Part shown: positions 41,862-50,522 of the stretch, piece after piece
Layout of the letters: every line of letters begins with the position of its first letter
How positions within the stretch are numbered: the first letter of the stretch is position 1
Source: Moanibacter sp965226025
GTDB lineage: Bacteria > Verrucomicrobiota > Verrucomicrobiia > Opitutales > UBA2987
Direction: 5' to 3'
Length of the DNA: 64,000 bases
NCBI GenBank assembly: GCA_965226025.1
Contig: CBDDCD010000001.1
Coordinates: 1,984,001-2,048,000 of the forward strand
The notes under the pieces: model-generated
The model's input: only the letters and a program-made list of their open reading frames with translations
What the model was told of the DNA's origin: nothing
The model's database searches: none
Position numbers and translations under genes: made by a program

Positions 41862-42250
41862 GGTATCTGTTGGATACCTGCGCCATTGTATGGATTGCCG
41901 CTGAACCCGACAAGTTACCCCAGACCACCCTGGCCCTTGTCTCCCATCCAGAGGCTGAGATATTCATCTCCTCAGTCAGCGCTGCGGAGATAGCCTGTGC
42001 CTACGAGCGCCAACGGCTGGAACTGGACAGGCATTGGAAGACCTGGTTCCGATTCGTGACCGGAGAAAATGGCTGGGAGGTCCTCGACGTCTCCCTTCGC
42101 ATCATCGAGGAAGCGTGGTCGTTACCTGGTGAATTCCATACCGATCCGGCCGATCGGGTAATTGTGGCGACGGCGAGAAGCATGGACCTGATTGTGATAA
42201 CAGGAGACGAGCGGATCCTTCAGTATCCGCATGTTGAGTCCCTGTTCTGA
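41858..42250 (+). CDS. PIN-domain toxin (VapC-like, second module)
   Basis: A 130-residue PIN toxin with Asp6 (LLDTCAIVW), Glu44 (SAAEIACA), Asp96/Asp99 (HTDPADRVIV) and Asp117 (ITGDERIL). It starts at GTG 41858, overlapping the antitoxin stop by 4 bases. Length and motifs match the first module's toxin but the sequences differ widely. The catalytic acids are complete. Confidence 0.88.
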   Translation: MRYLLDTCAIVWIAAEPDKLPQTTLALVSHPEAEIFISSVSAAEIACAYERQRLELDRHWKTWFRFVTGENGWEVLDVSLRIIEEAWSLPGEFHTDPADRVIVATARSMDLIVITGDERILQYPHVESLF

Positions 42251-42511
42251 AATGAGCCTGACGCTCCTTCCTATTCACCACACGTGGGAGATGATCCACC
42301 AGCGGCCTTCGAGCCGGGCGAGCTGGATGCTGCAACAACCTCTGGCAATAGGCTCCGGATCGTCGGGTCGGGGGTCGGGAGCGGACTTCATATTCTGACC
42401 CAACCTGCGCGTTCCTCTCCGTCTGCTCGCTGTGACATTAGTTTTGACGATCGTCAGGGGATCGATTTTGCGTCCTCAGCACCAGTCTCGTAGAGTTTAT
42501 GATACTCGACA

Positions 42512-43336
42512 CTATTCGCCATCGACCATGCCCTTCATCTGGAGGGCGATGCTCCCCTTGTTGGCTTCACTGAATTCCTCCGTGAGGGCAGCGCGATCGA
42601 AGAACTGCGTGTTGTCGTAGAGAAAATCGTAACGACCTTCACGTCCGAGGCCCTGATCCAGCGCCGTCTGGTTAATCTTGGCATGCCTCTCACCTCCGTA
42701 ACTGGGCCACAAGACGCCGTGTTGACAATAGGAAACGTCGATAAAGTAGCGCGGCCCATTCTCGCCGCCGGGTTTGGGACGGCGGGCGTGCCAGAGGGCC
42801 GAGTGCACGATGATGGCTGTGCCGGGGGCTACGTCGTCGAAGCAAAGTGAGCCGGGTAGATCCTCGGTGCCGAAAGGCATCATAGCGTCCCTGGCCACAA
42901 TTAGGTTCTGTGAACGTGGCAAGGCCAGCAGATCGCCGATGTCGCCATTGAGCCCGTTCAGATAGTAGAAGACGTGGACCATTATGTGCGAGCGGTTGGT
43001 CTGCGGGAACTGCTCGTAATCCTGGTGCCAGTTGACACCCCTGGTCCCTGCGTTCTGACGCACCGCATGGATGTGATGCATGCTGAAGCGCGGCCCCATC
43101 AAAGTCTGCAGAATATCCATCAAGGGCGGATGCGAAGTCAGAAGACCAAGCTCGCGGTAGGAGACGAGCAGCCGTTCCTTCTTTTTCTCACGGTTCCGCA
43201 TCAATTCGTCGACGTCGGCCCGCAACCGTTCGTTGAACTCAGCGTCCAAAAAGCTCGAAAGGATCAGGTAGCCCTCACGGTGGAAGAAGCCCTGAGCTTC
43301 TTCACCGAACTGTTCGGTTGTCGAATCCGTCGTCAT
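42512..43336 (-). CDS. Phytanoyl-CoA dioxygenase (PhyH) family protein
   Basis: A 274-residue dioxygenase. The facial triad is NWHQDYEQF (His104, Asp106) and LWHARRPK (His183), with an Arg in NGPRYFIDVSY for alpha-ketoglutarate. The N-terminus is QGFFHREGYLILSSFLDAEF. It appears functional and full length. No enzyme gene is adjacent: the flanks are a toxin-antitoxin tandem and the DUF2442/DUF4160 pair. Confidence 0.88.
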   Translation of the reverse strand: MTTDSTTEQFGEEAQGFFHREGYLILSSFLDAEFNERLRADVDELMRNREKKKERLLVSYRELGLLTSHPPLMDILQTLMGPRFSMHHIHAVRQNAGTRGVNWHQDYEQFPQTNRSHIMVHVFYYLNGLNGDIGDLLALPRSQNLIVARDAMMPFGTEDLPGSLCFDDVAPGTAIIVHSALWHARRPKPGGENGPRYFIDVSYCQHGVLWPSYGGERHAKINQTALDQGLGREGRYDFLYDNTQFFDRAALTEEFSEANKGSIALQMKGMVDGE

Positions 43337-43430
43337 CTGACATCGTGCGACAATCAGTCAAAGGTTTGTCTTTGCAACACGTTTTGGAGTCTAAATTGTC
43401 GGTATTCGAAGTCGTGGGGTGTTCTCTGCT

Positions 43431-43748
43431 TCAAGCGGTTGGCTCGGACACTTTCTGCCGATACCACTCTTTCCACTTCGTGAAGGATCGCGCACTCTCT
43501 CCTGAAGGTTGCCCAAAGAGGATATTCTCCACGCTGATATCTTCATCGAGTTCCGGCCAGTGAATGCCATGTCCTCCTCCAATCAACTCCCATATCTCCC
43601 TATGTCGCGGCAATGCATGAGATAGACGCGGGTACCACGAGATGGGTACACTTACAATTCTACCGTCGGAGAGAGAGACGCCCAACGCCTCGTCGGTGAT
43701 CTTCACATCAACCGCCAATGGATTGCTAGCCAACGTCGAAGTACTCAT
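43431..43748 (-). CDS. DUF2442 domain protein
   Basis: A 105-residue DUF2442 protein: VKITDEALGVSLSDGRIVSV, ISWYPRLSHA and GIHWPELDEDISVENILFGQ are its hallmark strands. The family is small and usually found beside DUF4160 genes, as here. It overlaps the DUF4160 gene by 23 bases on the same strand. The C-terminal 20 residues are basic. The pair behaves like a toxin-antitoxin-type cassette in many genomes, though no activity is established to my knowledge. Confidence 0.85.
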   Translation of the reverse strand: MSTSTLASNPLAVDVKITDEALGVSLSDGRIVSVPISWYPRLSHALPRHREIWELIGGGHGIHWPELDEDISVENILFGQPSGESARSFTKWKEWYRQKVSEPTA

Positions 43749-43965
43749 TCCAAATTTCCAAAAGTCGATGTTCGTTCTCTTCCGCCACTCTTTCTATTCG
43801 CCGCAATTCTGCACCGGAAAATCCTCGATTCCAAGCCAAACGAACGGGAGAAAGCCAAAACTTAGCCTCCGCGTTATCACGTTGAACATGGGTATGCGGC
43901 GGTTCGTTCCGGTCGCCCGCATAGAAAAATAACCTGTAGGGGCCGATCCTCAGGCTTGTCGGCAT
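43726..43965 (-). CDS. DUF4160 domain protein
   Basis: A 79-residue DUF4160 protein. GPYRLFFYAGDRNEPPHTHV is the family signature, followed by QRDNAEAKFWLSPV and a helix LRRIERVAEENEHRLLEIWN. It is the upstream partner of the DUF2442 gene, overlapping it by 23 bases, so the two are cotranslated. The conserved E-P-P-H-x-H is a plausible metal- or RNA-binding site. It could be the toxin-like or adaptor half of the pair. Confidence 0.85.
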   Translation of the reverse strand: MPTSLRIGPYRLFFYAGDRNEPPHTHVQRDNAEAKFWLSPVRLAWNRGFSGAELRRIERVAEENEHRLLEIWNEYFDVG

Positions 43966-44030
43966 ACATCAACTGTGTCACAGGCCTCCCTTGAAGCAAC
44001 GCAATTTAGCCCGATTCGGATCTCGCCAAC

Positions 44031-44417
44031 CTATGGCTGGCGCTCACCGAGACAGTAACACAATCCATCGGGTGCAACGACAAAAAAGACCCGGTAGGCT
44101 GTCTTGCCGTGTTGGTCATTTCGGTAGCCGGCGTCGTCTTGTTCGAGACCGTTTGTCCGCAGTTCGCTAAAGGCTGCCTCCACGTCATTGACTTCGAAAA
44201 AGCAGCCCTCCTGGCTCGGATCACCACCGTTTTCGGCGAGCCCGATCTGTATTTCATCTCTGCCTAGAACAGCTGATTTGCATGGGATCTCACTACGCGA
44301 AACCAATTTGAATCCCATTACTGTTTCGTAAAAAGGAATCGCGGCTTCAACATTTTCAACGGGCAAATTCATCGCGTCATCCGCATAGGGCGCCGCTCTC
44401 AAAAAATTCGCTACCAT
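44031..44417 (-). CDS. Glyoxalase/VOC-superfamily protein
   Basis: A 128-residue vicinal-oxygen-chelate protein: DDAMNLPVENVEAAIPFYET, VMGFKLVSRSE, EVNDVEAAFSELRTNG and a C-terminal APDGLCYCLGERQ. The usual metal-ligand Glu and His are partly missing, so it may bind rather than transform its ligand, as bleomycin-resistance-type proteins do. GAGGAG 8 bases before the ATG supports the start. It is 14 bases downstream of the peroxiredoxin on the same strand, suggesting an operon with a stress theme. Confidence 0.85.
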   Translation of the reverse strand: MVANFLRAAPYADDAMNLPVENVEAAIPFYETVMGFKLVSRSEIPCKSAVLGRDEIQIGLAENGGDPSQEGCFFEVNDVEAAFSELRTNGLEQDDAGYRNDQHGKTAYRVFFVVAPDGLCYCLGERQP

Positions 44418-44430
44418 GGATGGTCTCCTC

Positions 44431-45186
44431 CTACCGCTTTAGCGCCATAAGTACTTTCAATACATCGAAAGGTTCGGCGCGCAGCCGGTAGTCGACGTTG
44501 ACGAAGGCGTATTTTATGGTTCGATCCTGATCGATGACGTAGGTCGCGGCCAAAGGCAGCTCGAGTCTCTTAGCGTCGTACTTTTCCGAAATATCCATTC
44601 CGCCGGAAATGGCACTCAATGCTTCGTCCATGTTGTAAGAGATCCCGAATTTCCTGGCCACTTTACTGTTTCGATCTGTCAAGACCTCAAATTCGAGATT
44701 GTTCTTCTCAATCATCGACAGGCTGTTGTTCGGATTTTCCGGTGAGATTGCAAAAAGGTTTGCCCCGGCTGCCCGGATCTCCGGTAGGGCTCTCTGGTAA
44801 GCTCGCAGGGTTATATTGCAGTAGGGACACCACTCGCCCATATAGAATAGAAGCACCGCCGGACCTTCCTCCAGAGCCTCATTGAGGCTCACAATTTCAC
44901 CCAAGGCATTGGGCAACCTTACGTTCGGCGCGCGGTCGCCCCTATTGCGTGCCTTCTCTTCAATCCCGGTTCCACGAAGGGCGGCAAAGCTCTCCTCTAA
45001 AGAATCCTGAGCGACCAGTTCGACACTCATCATGTGTTTCTTGCTGAGAGCCTCCAACTCTTTTGACAGGTCGAGGGCTTGGATCTCGATTGCTTGAACG
45101 CCCGTGCTGACGATCAGAGAAAGGGCAAGCAGGGTTAGAGTGGTTCGAATTACCATCCGTCGAAGATTCAAAATTATAGTATTCAT
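44431..45186 (-). CDS. Exported peroxiredoxin-like (AhpC/TSA) protein
   Basis: A 251-residue thioredoxin-fold protein with a Sec signal (MVIRTTLTLLALSLIVSTGVQA, about 11-32). The active site FYMGEWCPYCNITLRAYQ has Cys120 and Cys123, with the resolving motif close by as in redoxin and peroxiredoxin-like proteins. The remainder (LFAISPENPNNSLSMIEKNN, KYAFVNVDYRLRAEP) matches the AhpC/TSA family that detoxifies peroxides. It would act in the periplasm. ATG 45186 is preceded by AGGAAACG. The VOC gene follows it. Confidence 0.85.
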   Translation of the reverse strand: MNTIILNLRRMVIRTTLTLLALSLIVSTGVQAIEIQALDLSKELEALSKKHMMSVELVAQDSLEESFAALRGTGIEEKARNRGDRAPNVRLPNALGEIVSLNEALEEGPAVLLFYMGEWCPYCNITLRAYQRALPEIRAAGANLFAISPENPNNSLSMIEKNNLEFEVLTDRNSKVARKFGISYNMDEALSAISGGMDISEKYDAKRLELPLAATYVIDQDRTIKYAFVNVDYRLRAEPFDVLKVLMALKR

Positions 45187-45368
45187 CGTTTCCTTATGTC
45201 GCGCGCAGAACAGGGAACCTTACAGCGTAGAGGATGATCCCGATGGGGGTCAGGTTGTCAACAGCGGTGATGTGAGAACCCGAAGAACCCTGATCTGAAA
45301 TCACGCTCAGCTGGACCGATACGGGTTTCAGAGCTGTCCGGATAGGCCGAATTCAACAGCGCGATCGT

Positions 45369-45433
45369 CGAAATGCTTACGCATTCCGCTACCAACTAGA
45401 TCGATGCCTGTAGCGGAATGCGTGAGCATTTCG
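45369..45433. repeat. REPIN-like element, family R1, copy 2
   Basis: The arms 45369-45392 and 45410-45433 match those of 30389-30453 with one mispair and the same 17-base spacer. The flanks GATCGTCG and GTCTTC are also shared. This matched spacing argues for a common mobile unit. Confidence 0.85.
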
Positions 45434-45572
45434 TCTTCGTGGACACCGTTTGTTTCTGACTCGACTGCACCGGCCCGTAGTGAACTTTATGAACCCACCA
45501 GCATCAATGCAGCATCTCTCGCCGCGTTGTTGCGTTATTGCTTAGACTATCGTGTCGCAAGGGAATCAGATT

Positions 45573-45617
45573 TGCAACGGATGAATGCACAGCAACGGAT
45601 AGGGATCAAGGATTCCC
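45573..45617. repeat. Dispersed repeat, family R2, copy 3
   Basis: TGCAACGGATGAATGCACAG continues into CAACGGATAGGGATCAAGG and ATTCCC, aligned with 20148-20192 and 29065-29100. Confidence 0.6.
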
Positions 45618-45938
45618 GTTCCGCTCCGGATATTGCGAACTCATCTGTGACCAGTCAATCCGGCCTCCGGCTGCACGTGGTTGCGGATCCATCGAGGTTG
45701 AGAATGATCAGTTCGATCGTCTGACTGGAGGGAGAATAGACCGCGGATGGCACAAGGCGATCCCACGGATGAAGAGAAGACCGAATCACCGAAAGGCATC
45801 CGTGGGATAGCTATGCCATCCGCGGGAGGATAAATCTCCACGAGGCGATTCGAGGACGAGCACGAGTACGATTTCTGCAGCTTTCGCTCTCGAAACCCCT
45901 GAAAACGTCGCCCAAAACCCCGCATGTACATTGAAGTT

Positions 45939-46139
45939 TCAATTCAGCACGCGGTTCGGAAACCGGCCCTCGACCATGCTGCGATAGAATACCAAGTGGG
46001 CCTCACGAGCTATACGGAAATGACTGGGCGCATCACGGTCGAACTCGAACTGGATATGGAGCAACCCATTCTCAATAAGCCTCAGGTTTGTGATTCTGTC
46101 GATCGCCGTCGGATTCATTGAAGTGTCCATTCGCGTCAA
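45939..46139 (-). CDS. Possible small hypothetical protein or gene remnant
   Basis: A 66-codon frame reading AIDRITNLRLIENGLLHIQF then APSHFRIAREAHLVFYRSMV. The sequence is coherent and protein-like but no family is certain. It may be the N-terminal part of a truncated gene, since it stops abruptly after RFPNRVLN. Start codons at 46137-46139 and four or so residues later are possible. No clear ribosome site is seen. Confidence 0.35.
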   Translation of the reverse strand: MTRMDTSMNPTAIDRITNLRLIENGLLHIQFEFDRDAPSHFRIAREAHLVFYRSMVEGRFPNRVLN

Positions 46140-46531
46140 AATTCTGATACTGCGCCATTCACCGACCAGCGGCTGGAACGTATCAAGCCTACTTGCGAAT
46201 TGGAAGTTGGAATGTTCGTGCAGCGGCCTCTATTTGGCGACGCCCGTCTGCTGCTAAGCCGAAGCTCCACAAACGCAGATTCGCCAAGGCAGATTATGGA
46301 GGTGGAGCGCATTTTTCACTGCGATGCGCGCGGATCAATATACCCCTGTGTTTCAAATTATACACAGAAAGTTCACACTGGTGACAGCATACTCCAGGTC
46401 GGAATGCACCCCGCTCGGCCTTAGGGGCAATCGCTGCGGGATCTGTCGGAGGTGGATTCACCCGCAATCAACGAACGCACCGAGATTACTGATTTCTCAC
46501 ACAACCTCGGTAGAACCTGTCCGAAAGATTC

Positions 46532-47587
46532 CTAGTCGACGAGTGGCAACGTCACGGTCTGGCCCCGTTCAACGGAACGAAAGACGGCCTCGGTGAATTC
46601 CATGTATTTCACTCCCTGGTAGAAAGTCGATTCGGCGAGTTCGCCGGTCTTGATGGCGTTAACGAAGTCCGCCTCGACCGTCCATGAACGCCTGTCTTTT
46701 CGCGGCACCGAGAGTTCCTTCAGGGCTTTGCCGCTTCCTTTGGCGCCGAAAATGTGTTGCGCATCCAGATCGCCTGCCGTCTCGTAGACGAGGGTACCCG
46801 CATTGCCGTAGATCTCAATACGCTCGCTGGGCGCGTGGTGGGCGGCGCCGGAAAACATGTAGACGGCGGTGGCTCCGCTTTCCATAGTTGCGAGAATGTT
46901 GACTGTGTCGGGGCGATCCACATCACCCATCTTCCCCCGACCGACCGACCGTCGCTTGACGAATGTCGATGCCTGGGCGGTTACCGAGGTTGTGTCTCCG
47001 CACCAGCGGTTGACGAATTCATAGAGCATTCCCACGCTCATGGTATTGAGCCCGGAAAGCCGCCCGATCTGTCGCCAGTGCAAGGGAATTTTCGGGTTGA
47101 GCTGAGCCGGCGCCATGGACCGCACCACGATATTGGTGACATCGCCGAGGTAACATTCGGAAATCAACCGGCGCATATAGTAGTCGCCTTTCAAGGCGTG
47201 GGGGGCCTGACAGATCTGGGTGGCGAGACCGGTCTCCTCCGCCTTCGCATACATCAACCGGGCTTCTCTCAAGTTCATTGCCATCCGAGCCTGAACCCAG
47301 GAGTGCTTACCGGCGTCAAGCGACTCAAGCACGAATTCGCAGTGCTTGTAGGGCCAGGTCCCGATCATCACCGCGTCGATGTCGTCGCGCGCAATTAAGG
47401 CGTGCGGATCGGTCATCAAGTCGGGTTCGAGCCCGAACTCCTGAGCGATCTTACGACCGCTGGCGACCGACCGATTACAGAGCGCCACGACCTCTGCGTC
47501 TTTGACCTTTGCCAACCCCGGGAAATGCCTGGTACGGAAGATGCCGCCCGCCCCAATGATGCCGATTCTAATCTTATCCTTTGCCAT
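46532..47587 (-). CDS. Gfo/Idh/MocA family oxidoreductase
   Basis: A 351-residue NAD(P)-dependent oxidoreductase. The Rossmann motif IGIIGAGGIFRTRHFPGLAK is at 7-26. The GFO core has SWVQARMAMNLREARLM in the position of the EKP loop, so the usual E-K-P is not evident. GMLYEFVNRWCGDTTSV lies in the catalytic domain. The last block GVKYMEFTEAVFRSVERG is typical. GAAGGATAAAC precedes the ATG. It is followed downstream by a beta-propeller gene and an enolase-superfamily gene on the same strand, a likely carbohydrate-acid set. Confidence 0.85.
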   Translation of the reverse strand: MAKDKIRIGIIGAGGIFRTRHFPGLAKVKDAEVVALCNRSVASGRKIAQEFGLEPDLMTDPHALIARDDIDAVMIGTWPYKHCEFVLESLDAGKHSWVQARMAMNLREARLMYAKAEETGLATQICQAPHALKGDYYMRRLISECYLGDVTNIVVRSMAPAQLNPKIPLHWRQIGRLSGLNTMSVGMLYEFVNRWCGDTTSVTAQASTFVKRRSVGRGKMGDVDRPDTVNILATMESGATAVYMFSGAAHHAPSERIEIYGNAGTLVYETAGDLDAQHIFGAKGSGKALKELSVPRKDRRSWTVEADFVNAIKTGELAESTFYQGVKYMEFTEAVFRSVERGQTVTLPLVD

Positions 47588-47783
47588 TGTTTATCCTTCA
47601 GTGCAATTCGATGTTAAGATTGTGGCGCGTCTAACTCGTGTCCAATTATCTCCTTGTCCCCTGCGATCTTGCTATCAGAGCAAGTGAGTAATCTGTGGTT
47701 GATCTTTCCTCTACTCACCCAATTTGAATGTGGCAACGCTGCTCCGGGTGATGCAACTGTCTCAATACATGGAACGTTAGGTC

Positions 47784-48494
47784 TCAATGCGCCAAATTGA
47801 TCTTCGCCACCCAACCCGAACTCGCGTCGCAATAGATAAAGTCCTCGCCATAGAGGGATAGCCCGTGCGGCTGGGGATGAGGCTCCGGCACCTCGACGCG
47901 GTCCAGCTCCTCACCCGAATCGAGATCCAATTTTACAATCACCCGATCGGCCGTAAAAGTCACCCAGATCCCGTCTTCCATCCGTACTGCGCCATGGGCC
48001 CTTACCAGGGGAAGTTCGTAGACCCGCTCCACCGTCCAATCGGGTAGGCGGACCTTACTCATCTCCTTTCGCCCGGGATGGGTCACCCAGACCACACCCT
48101 CTTCGATGTGGTCGTATTCGAAGCCGTGCACCCCGCCGCCGCCCGGAACCGGATACCGGGCCAGGGTATTTCCGTTCCGCGGATCCACCTTAAAAATCTC
48201 GGCCGCACCCTTCGTTGGGTCCGTATCGCGCACCGGCCGCCAACGTGATCCATCCCCGTTGGCCGCCAGCCAGAGGGCGCCGCCGCCGAAGGCCATGCCG
48301 CTCGTATTGGCCGATTCGGAAGGAATGTCCCGTATGAACTTCGTGTTCCCGTAGTCGGGATCCACACTCTCGATCTCGATCAATGAGACGCGATCAGTGA
48401 TTTGGTCGACAATCCAAAGTCCCTCATCCACGACTTGCAATCCGTTGGGCACTGAATACGGCGCCCGAAATAATCTCTCAATTTCTACCTGCAT
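47784..48494 (-). CDS. Beta-propeller (SMP-30/streptogramin-lyase-like) protein
   Basis: A 236-residue propeller with repeats PNGLQVVDEGLWIVDQITDR, SGMAFGGGALWLAANGDGSR, GFEYDHIEEGVVWVTHPGRK and RAHGAVRMEDGIWVTFTADR. The layout resembles NHL, SMP-30/gluconolactonase and streptogramin-lyase-like propellers. No signal peptide is present. Metal-ligand residues for a lactonase (Glu, Asn, Asp) cannot be assigned with confidence. AAGGAAAGG before the ATG (48494) supports the start. It lies between Gfo/Idh/MocA and enolase-superfamily genes, so a lactonase role in sugar-acid metabolism is possible. Confidence 0.65.
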   Translation of the reverse strand: MQVEIERLFRAPYSVPNGLQVVDEGLWIVDQITDRVSLIEIESVDPDYGNTKFIRDIPSESANTSGMAFGGGALWLAANGDGSRWRPVRDTDPTKGAAEIFKVDPRNGNTLARYPVPGGGGVHGFEYDHIEEGVVWVTHPGRKEMSKVRLPDWTVERVYELPLVRAHGAVRMEDGIWVTFTADRVIVKLDLDSGEELDRVEVPEPHPQPHGLSLYGEDFIYCDASSGWVAKINLAH

Positions 48495-48580
48495 ACTGCC
48501 TTTCCTTGCCTAAGTTGATGCCGACAGTTGACGGGCCAATTGATTCTCAGTCAAGACGGGATGTCGTGATCGACCAGGAA

Positions 48581-48745
48581 TCGTCCTCGTTCTCATTCTC
48601 GTTCTCGTCCTCGAAACAGCACGAATTTTCGATGATCAAGTTGAACCTCGGTCAAAGTGATCGGCACCGAAGTGGATAGTTGCTTGGATAAATTTTTCGA
48701 TAAAAATCGCTGCGCTCCGAAGACGAGAACGAGGACGAGGACGAA
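48581..48745. repeat. TCGTTC-type degenerate simple repeats as inverted arms
   Basis: A pyrimidine tract TCGTCCTCGTTCTCATTCTC... (48581-48613) faces the complementary purine tract GAAGACGAGAACGAGGACGA... (48719-48745) across about 105 bases. The arms are imperfect simple repeats rather than a unique palindrome. A related GAGGACGAGCACGAGTACGA word lies at about 45851. Confidence 0.55.
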
Positions 48746-48776
48746 CTTCCGACCTCACAGACTTCGACCCGATAAT

Positions 48777-49937
48777 CTAATCGAACACCCTCTCGCCCGT
48801 CTTGTGGTCGTCGATATAGTCCCAATCCAACTCGACCCCCAATCCCGGTCCTTCCGGCACCTCGACGCACCCGTTTTCATCCACCGAATCGAGTTCATCG
48901 AGCCAACGGCGTTCACTGTAGATCGGCGATTTGGTATCGGGAACCCTCGGATGCACGAGACCGAGCTCATAGTAGTTGGCATTGCGCAGGGTGGACATGA
49001 TATGGCGATGGGACAGAGAGCCGCCGTGCAACTCCACATCGAGACCATGGGCCTCGGCCAGTGCAGCGATTTTCATGACTCCGGTAATGCCTCCGTCGGC
49101 ACTCGAATTGGCCCGTACAAAATCAGTCGCTCCGGCATAAATCGTGTCCGCCTTGGCCTCCAGTCCCCGGACATGCTCACCCATAAGCATGGGGGTCTTG
49201 ATCAATTCCCGAAGCTTCACGTGGGCAAAGCGGGAAAAACCGCCGCCGCGAAAGGGATCCTCGTACCACATGTATCGGGCCTCATCTACGGCGCGGCCGA
49301 CCTTGAGAACGTCTTCGAAGGTCTGGAAAGCACCGGCCGGATCGAGCAACAGGTCCATTCCATCACCCACCGCCTCCCGGATCGCGAGAACCGCTTTGAC
49401 TTCCCGATCAATGGGACCGTTAACCCAGCCGTGGATCTTGAAAGCAGGGTAGCCGTGCTTATCTTTACAGTGTTTGGCGAACTGGGCGAAATCATCGGGT
49501 GTGGTAAGCCCGCCATTTTCGTCGCCGTGGTAGGTTGAGGCGTAGGCAGGAAGCTTCTTACGCCATCCTCCGCCGAGGAGCTCGTAGATCGGAGCATCAA
49601 AAAGCTTTCCAGCGAAATCCCAAAGTGCGATGTCGACCGAGCCCGGTGGCGTGCCGTCGCCGCCGCGCTGGGAACGTTTGAGGTCATGCCAGATGATCTC
49701 GCGGTCCAGCGGATTCCGCCCGAGCAGATATTGGGCGCTCCGCTCGTCGATTCCACCGAGGGTTTGGCCGTTTACGCCTGCGCTGGTCTCGATGGTCAAT
49801 ACGCTCCCATTCTGGTGTAACGTGCTCCCCGCCTCGTAAACGGTGTCGAATCCGTAGCGCGCCTCCAGGCTCATGTCCTTTATCTCATCGCTGAACTGCG
49901 TAGTTCTGATCCGTGTTATCTTGATGTCGCGTGCCAT
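48777..49937 (-). CDS. Enolase-superfamily (mandelate racemase/muconate-lactonizing type) enzyme
   Basis: A 386-residue MR/MLE-type enzyme. Metal ligands lie in LLLDPAGAF (Asp), YMWYEDPFRGG (Glu) and LMGEHVRG (Glu). The base Lys is in AFKIHGWVNG (K-x-H rather than K-x-K), and a His is in VELHGGSLSH. The N-terminal capping domain includes SVLTIETSAGVNGQTLGG. The C-terminal tail (DWDYIDDHKTGERVFD) covers the site. AGGAGG precedes the ATG. It probably dehydrates or epimerises a sugar acid; the exact one cannot be told. Confidence 0.85.
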   Translation of the reverse strand: MARDIKITRIRTTQFSDEIKDMSLEARYGFDTVYEAGSTLHQNGSVLTIETSAGVNGQTLGGIDERSAQYLLGRNPLDREIIWHDLKRSQRGGDGTPPGSVDIALWDFAGKLFDAPIYELLGGGWRKKLPAYASTYHGDENGGLTTPDDFAQFAKHCKDKHGYPAFKIHGWVNGPIDREVKAVLAIREAVGDGMDLLLDPAGAFQTFEDVLKVGRAVDEARYMWYEDPFRGGGFSRFAHVKLRELIKTPMLMGEHVRGLEAKADTIYAGATDFVRANSSADGGITGVMKIAALAEAHGLDVELHGGSLSHRHIMSTLRNANYYELGLVHPRVPDTKSPIYSERRWLDELDSVDENGCVEVPEGPGLGVELDWDYIDDHKTGERVFD

Positions 49938-49977
49938 TACGTTCCTCCTGTCGATTTTGTGCTCCTATCAATTCGTC

Positions 49978-50160
49978 CTAAAGCCCCATTGTATTTCCAG
50001 ACAAACCAGAAACCGAAATTGAATCAACCCCCGACAACAGACGGCCGGCCTTCAGCTCCATATCCACGGCCGCCGCTTCCGCGGCGTCCAAAACCGGGAT
50101 GCGGGTCAGAAACCTCTCTTCCTTATGAGAGCGTACCTGCTCGTCGGTTAGCGAAATCAT
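49978..50160 (-). pseudogene. N-terminal stub of a PhyH dioxygenase
   Basis: LTDEQVRSHKEERFLTRIPV followed by LDAAEAAAVDMELKAGRLL matches the opening helices of PhyH proteins, but the frame stops after 60 residues. The Fe(II) ligands are absent. It is therefore a relic. It sits 41 bases upstream of the enolase-superfamily gene at 48777-49937 on the same strand. Confidence 0.6.
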
Positions 50161-50522
50161 AGGTATCTATTCCATAGTGGAGGATTTGAGCGGTCGCTCA
50201 AGCGCGAAAGGGGTGTATCTCTCCCCTAGTCTTTTGTTGTGATCTATGGTCGATGAGTTCGCGACAAGGTTCGCTCCGCTGGATTCCAAGTGGAAGGACA
50301 GGTAGGACATTCTCGGTCGAACTGGAAAAGTAAATCCTCCCTCCCCTGGCAACCTTTTTACGAACCTCGCTCCCGAACCTGCCTGCCTCGGCAAAGCGTA
50401 GCGGCGACGGGTCCATCTCCTTTCTTGCGTTCCCAACCCGGCTCCAGCACCATTCCGCTGGGATCGGTTCCTGCCAGACGCGATTGAAACTCTGACTGAT
50501 CCAAAACAGCCACCCAATCTAA
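50161..50522. other. Gene-free stretch
   Basis: About 360 bases between divergent genes. I recognise no motif, repeat or hairpin; short frames here are not supported. Confidence 0.35.

Larger units (their letters stand above)
45187..46531. other. Repeat-rich gene-poor stretch
   Basis: About 1.35 kb, the longest gap here. It contains a REPIN-like R1 element (45369-45433), an R2 repeat (45573-45617) and one doubtful small gene (45939-46139). Other open frames lack motifs. From 46140 to 46531 I see nothing recognisable. Confidence 0.5.
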
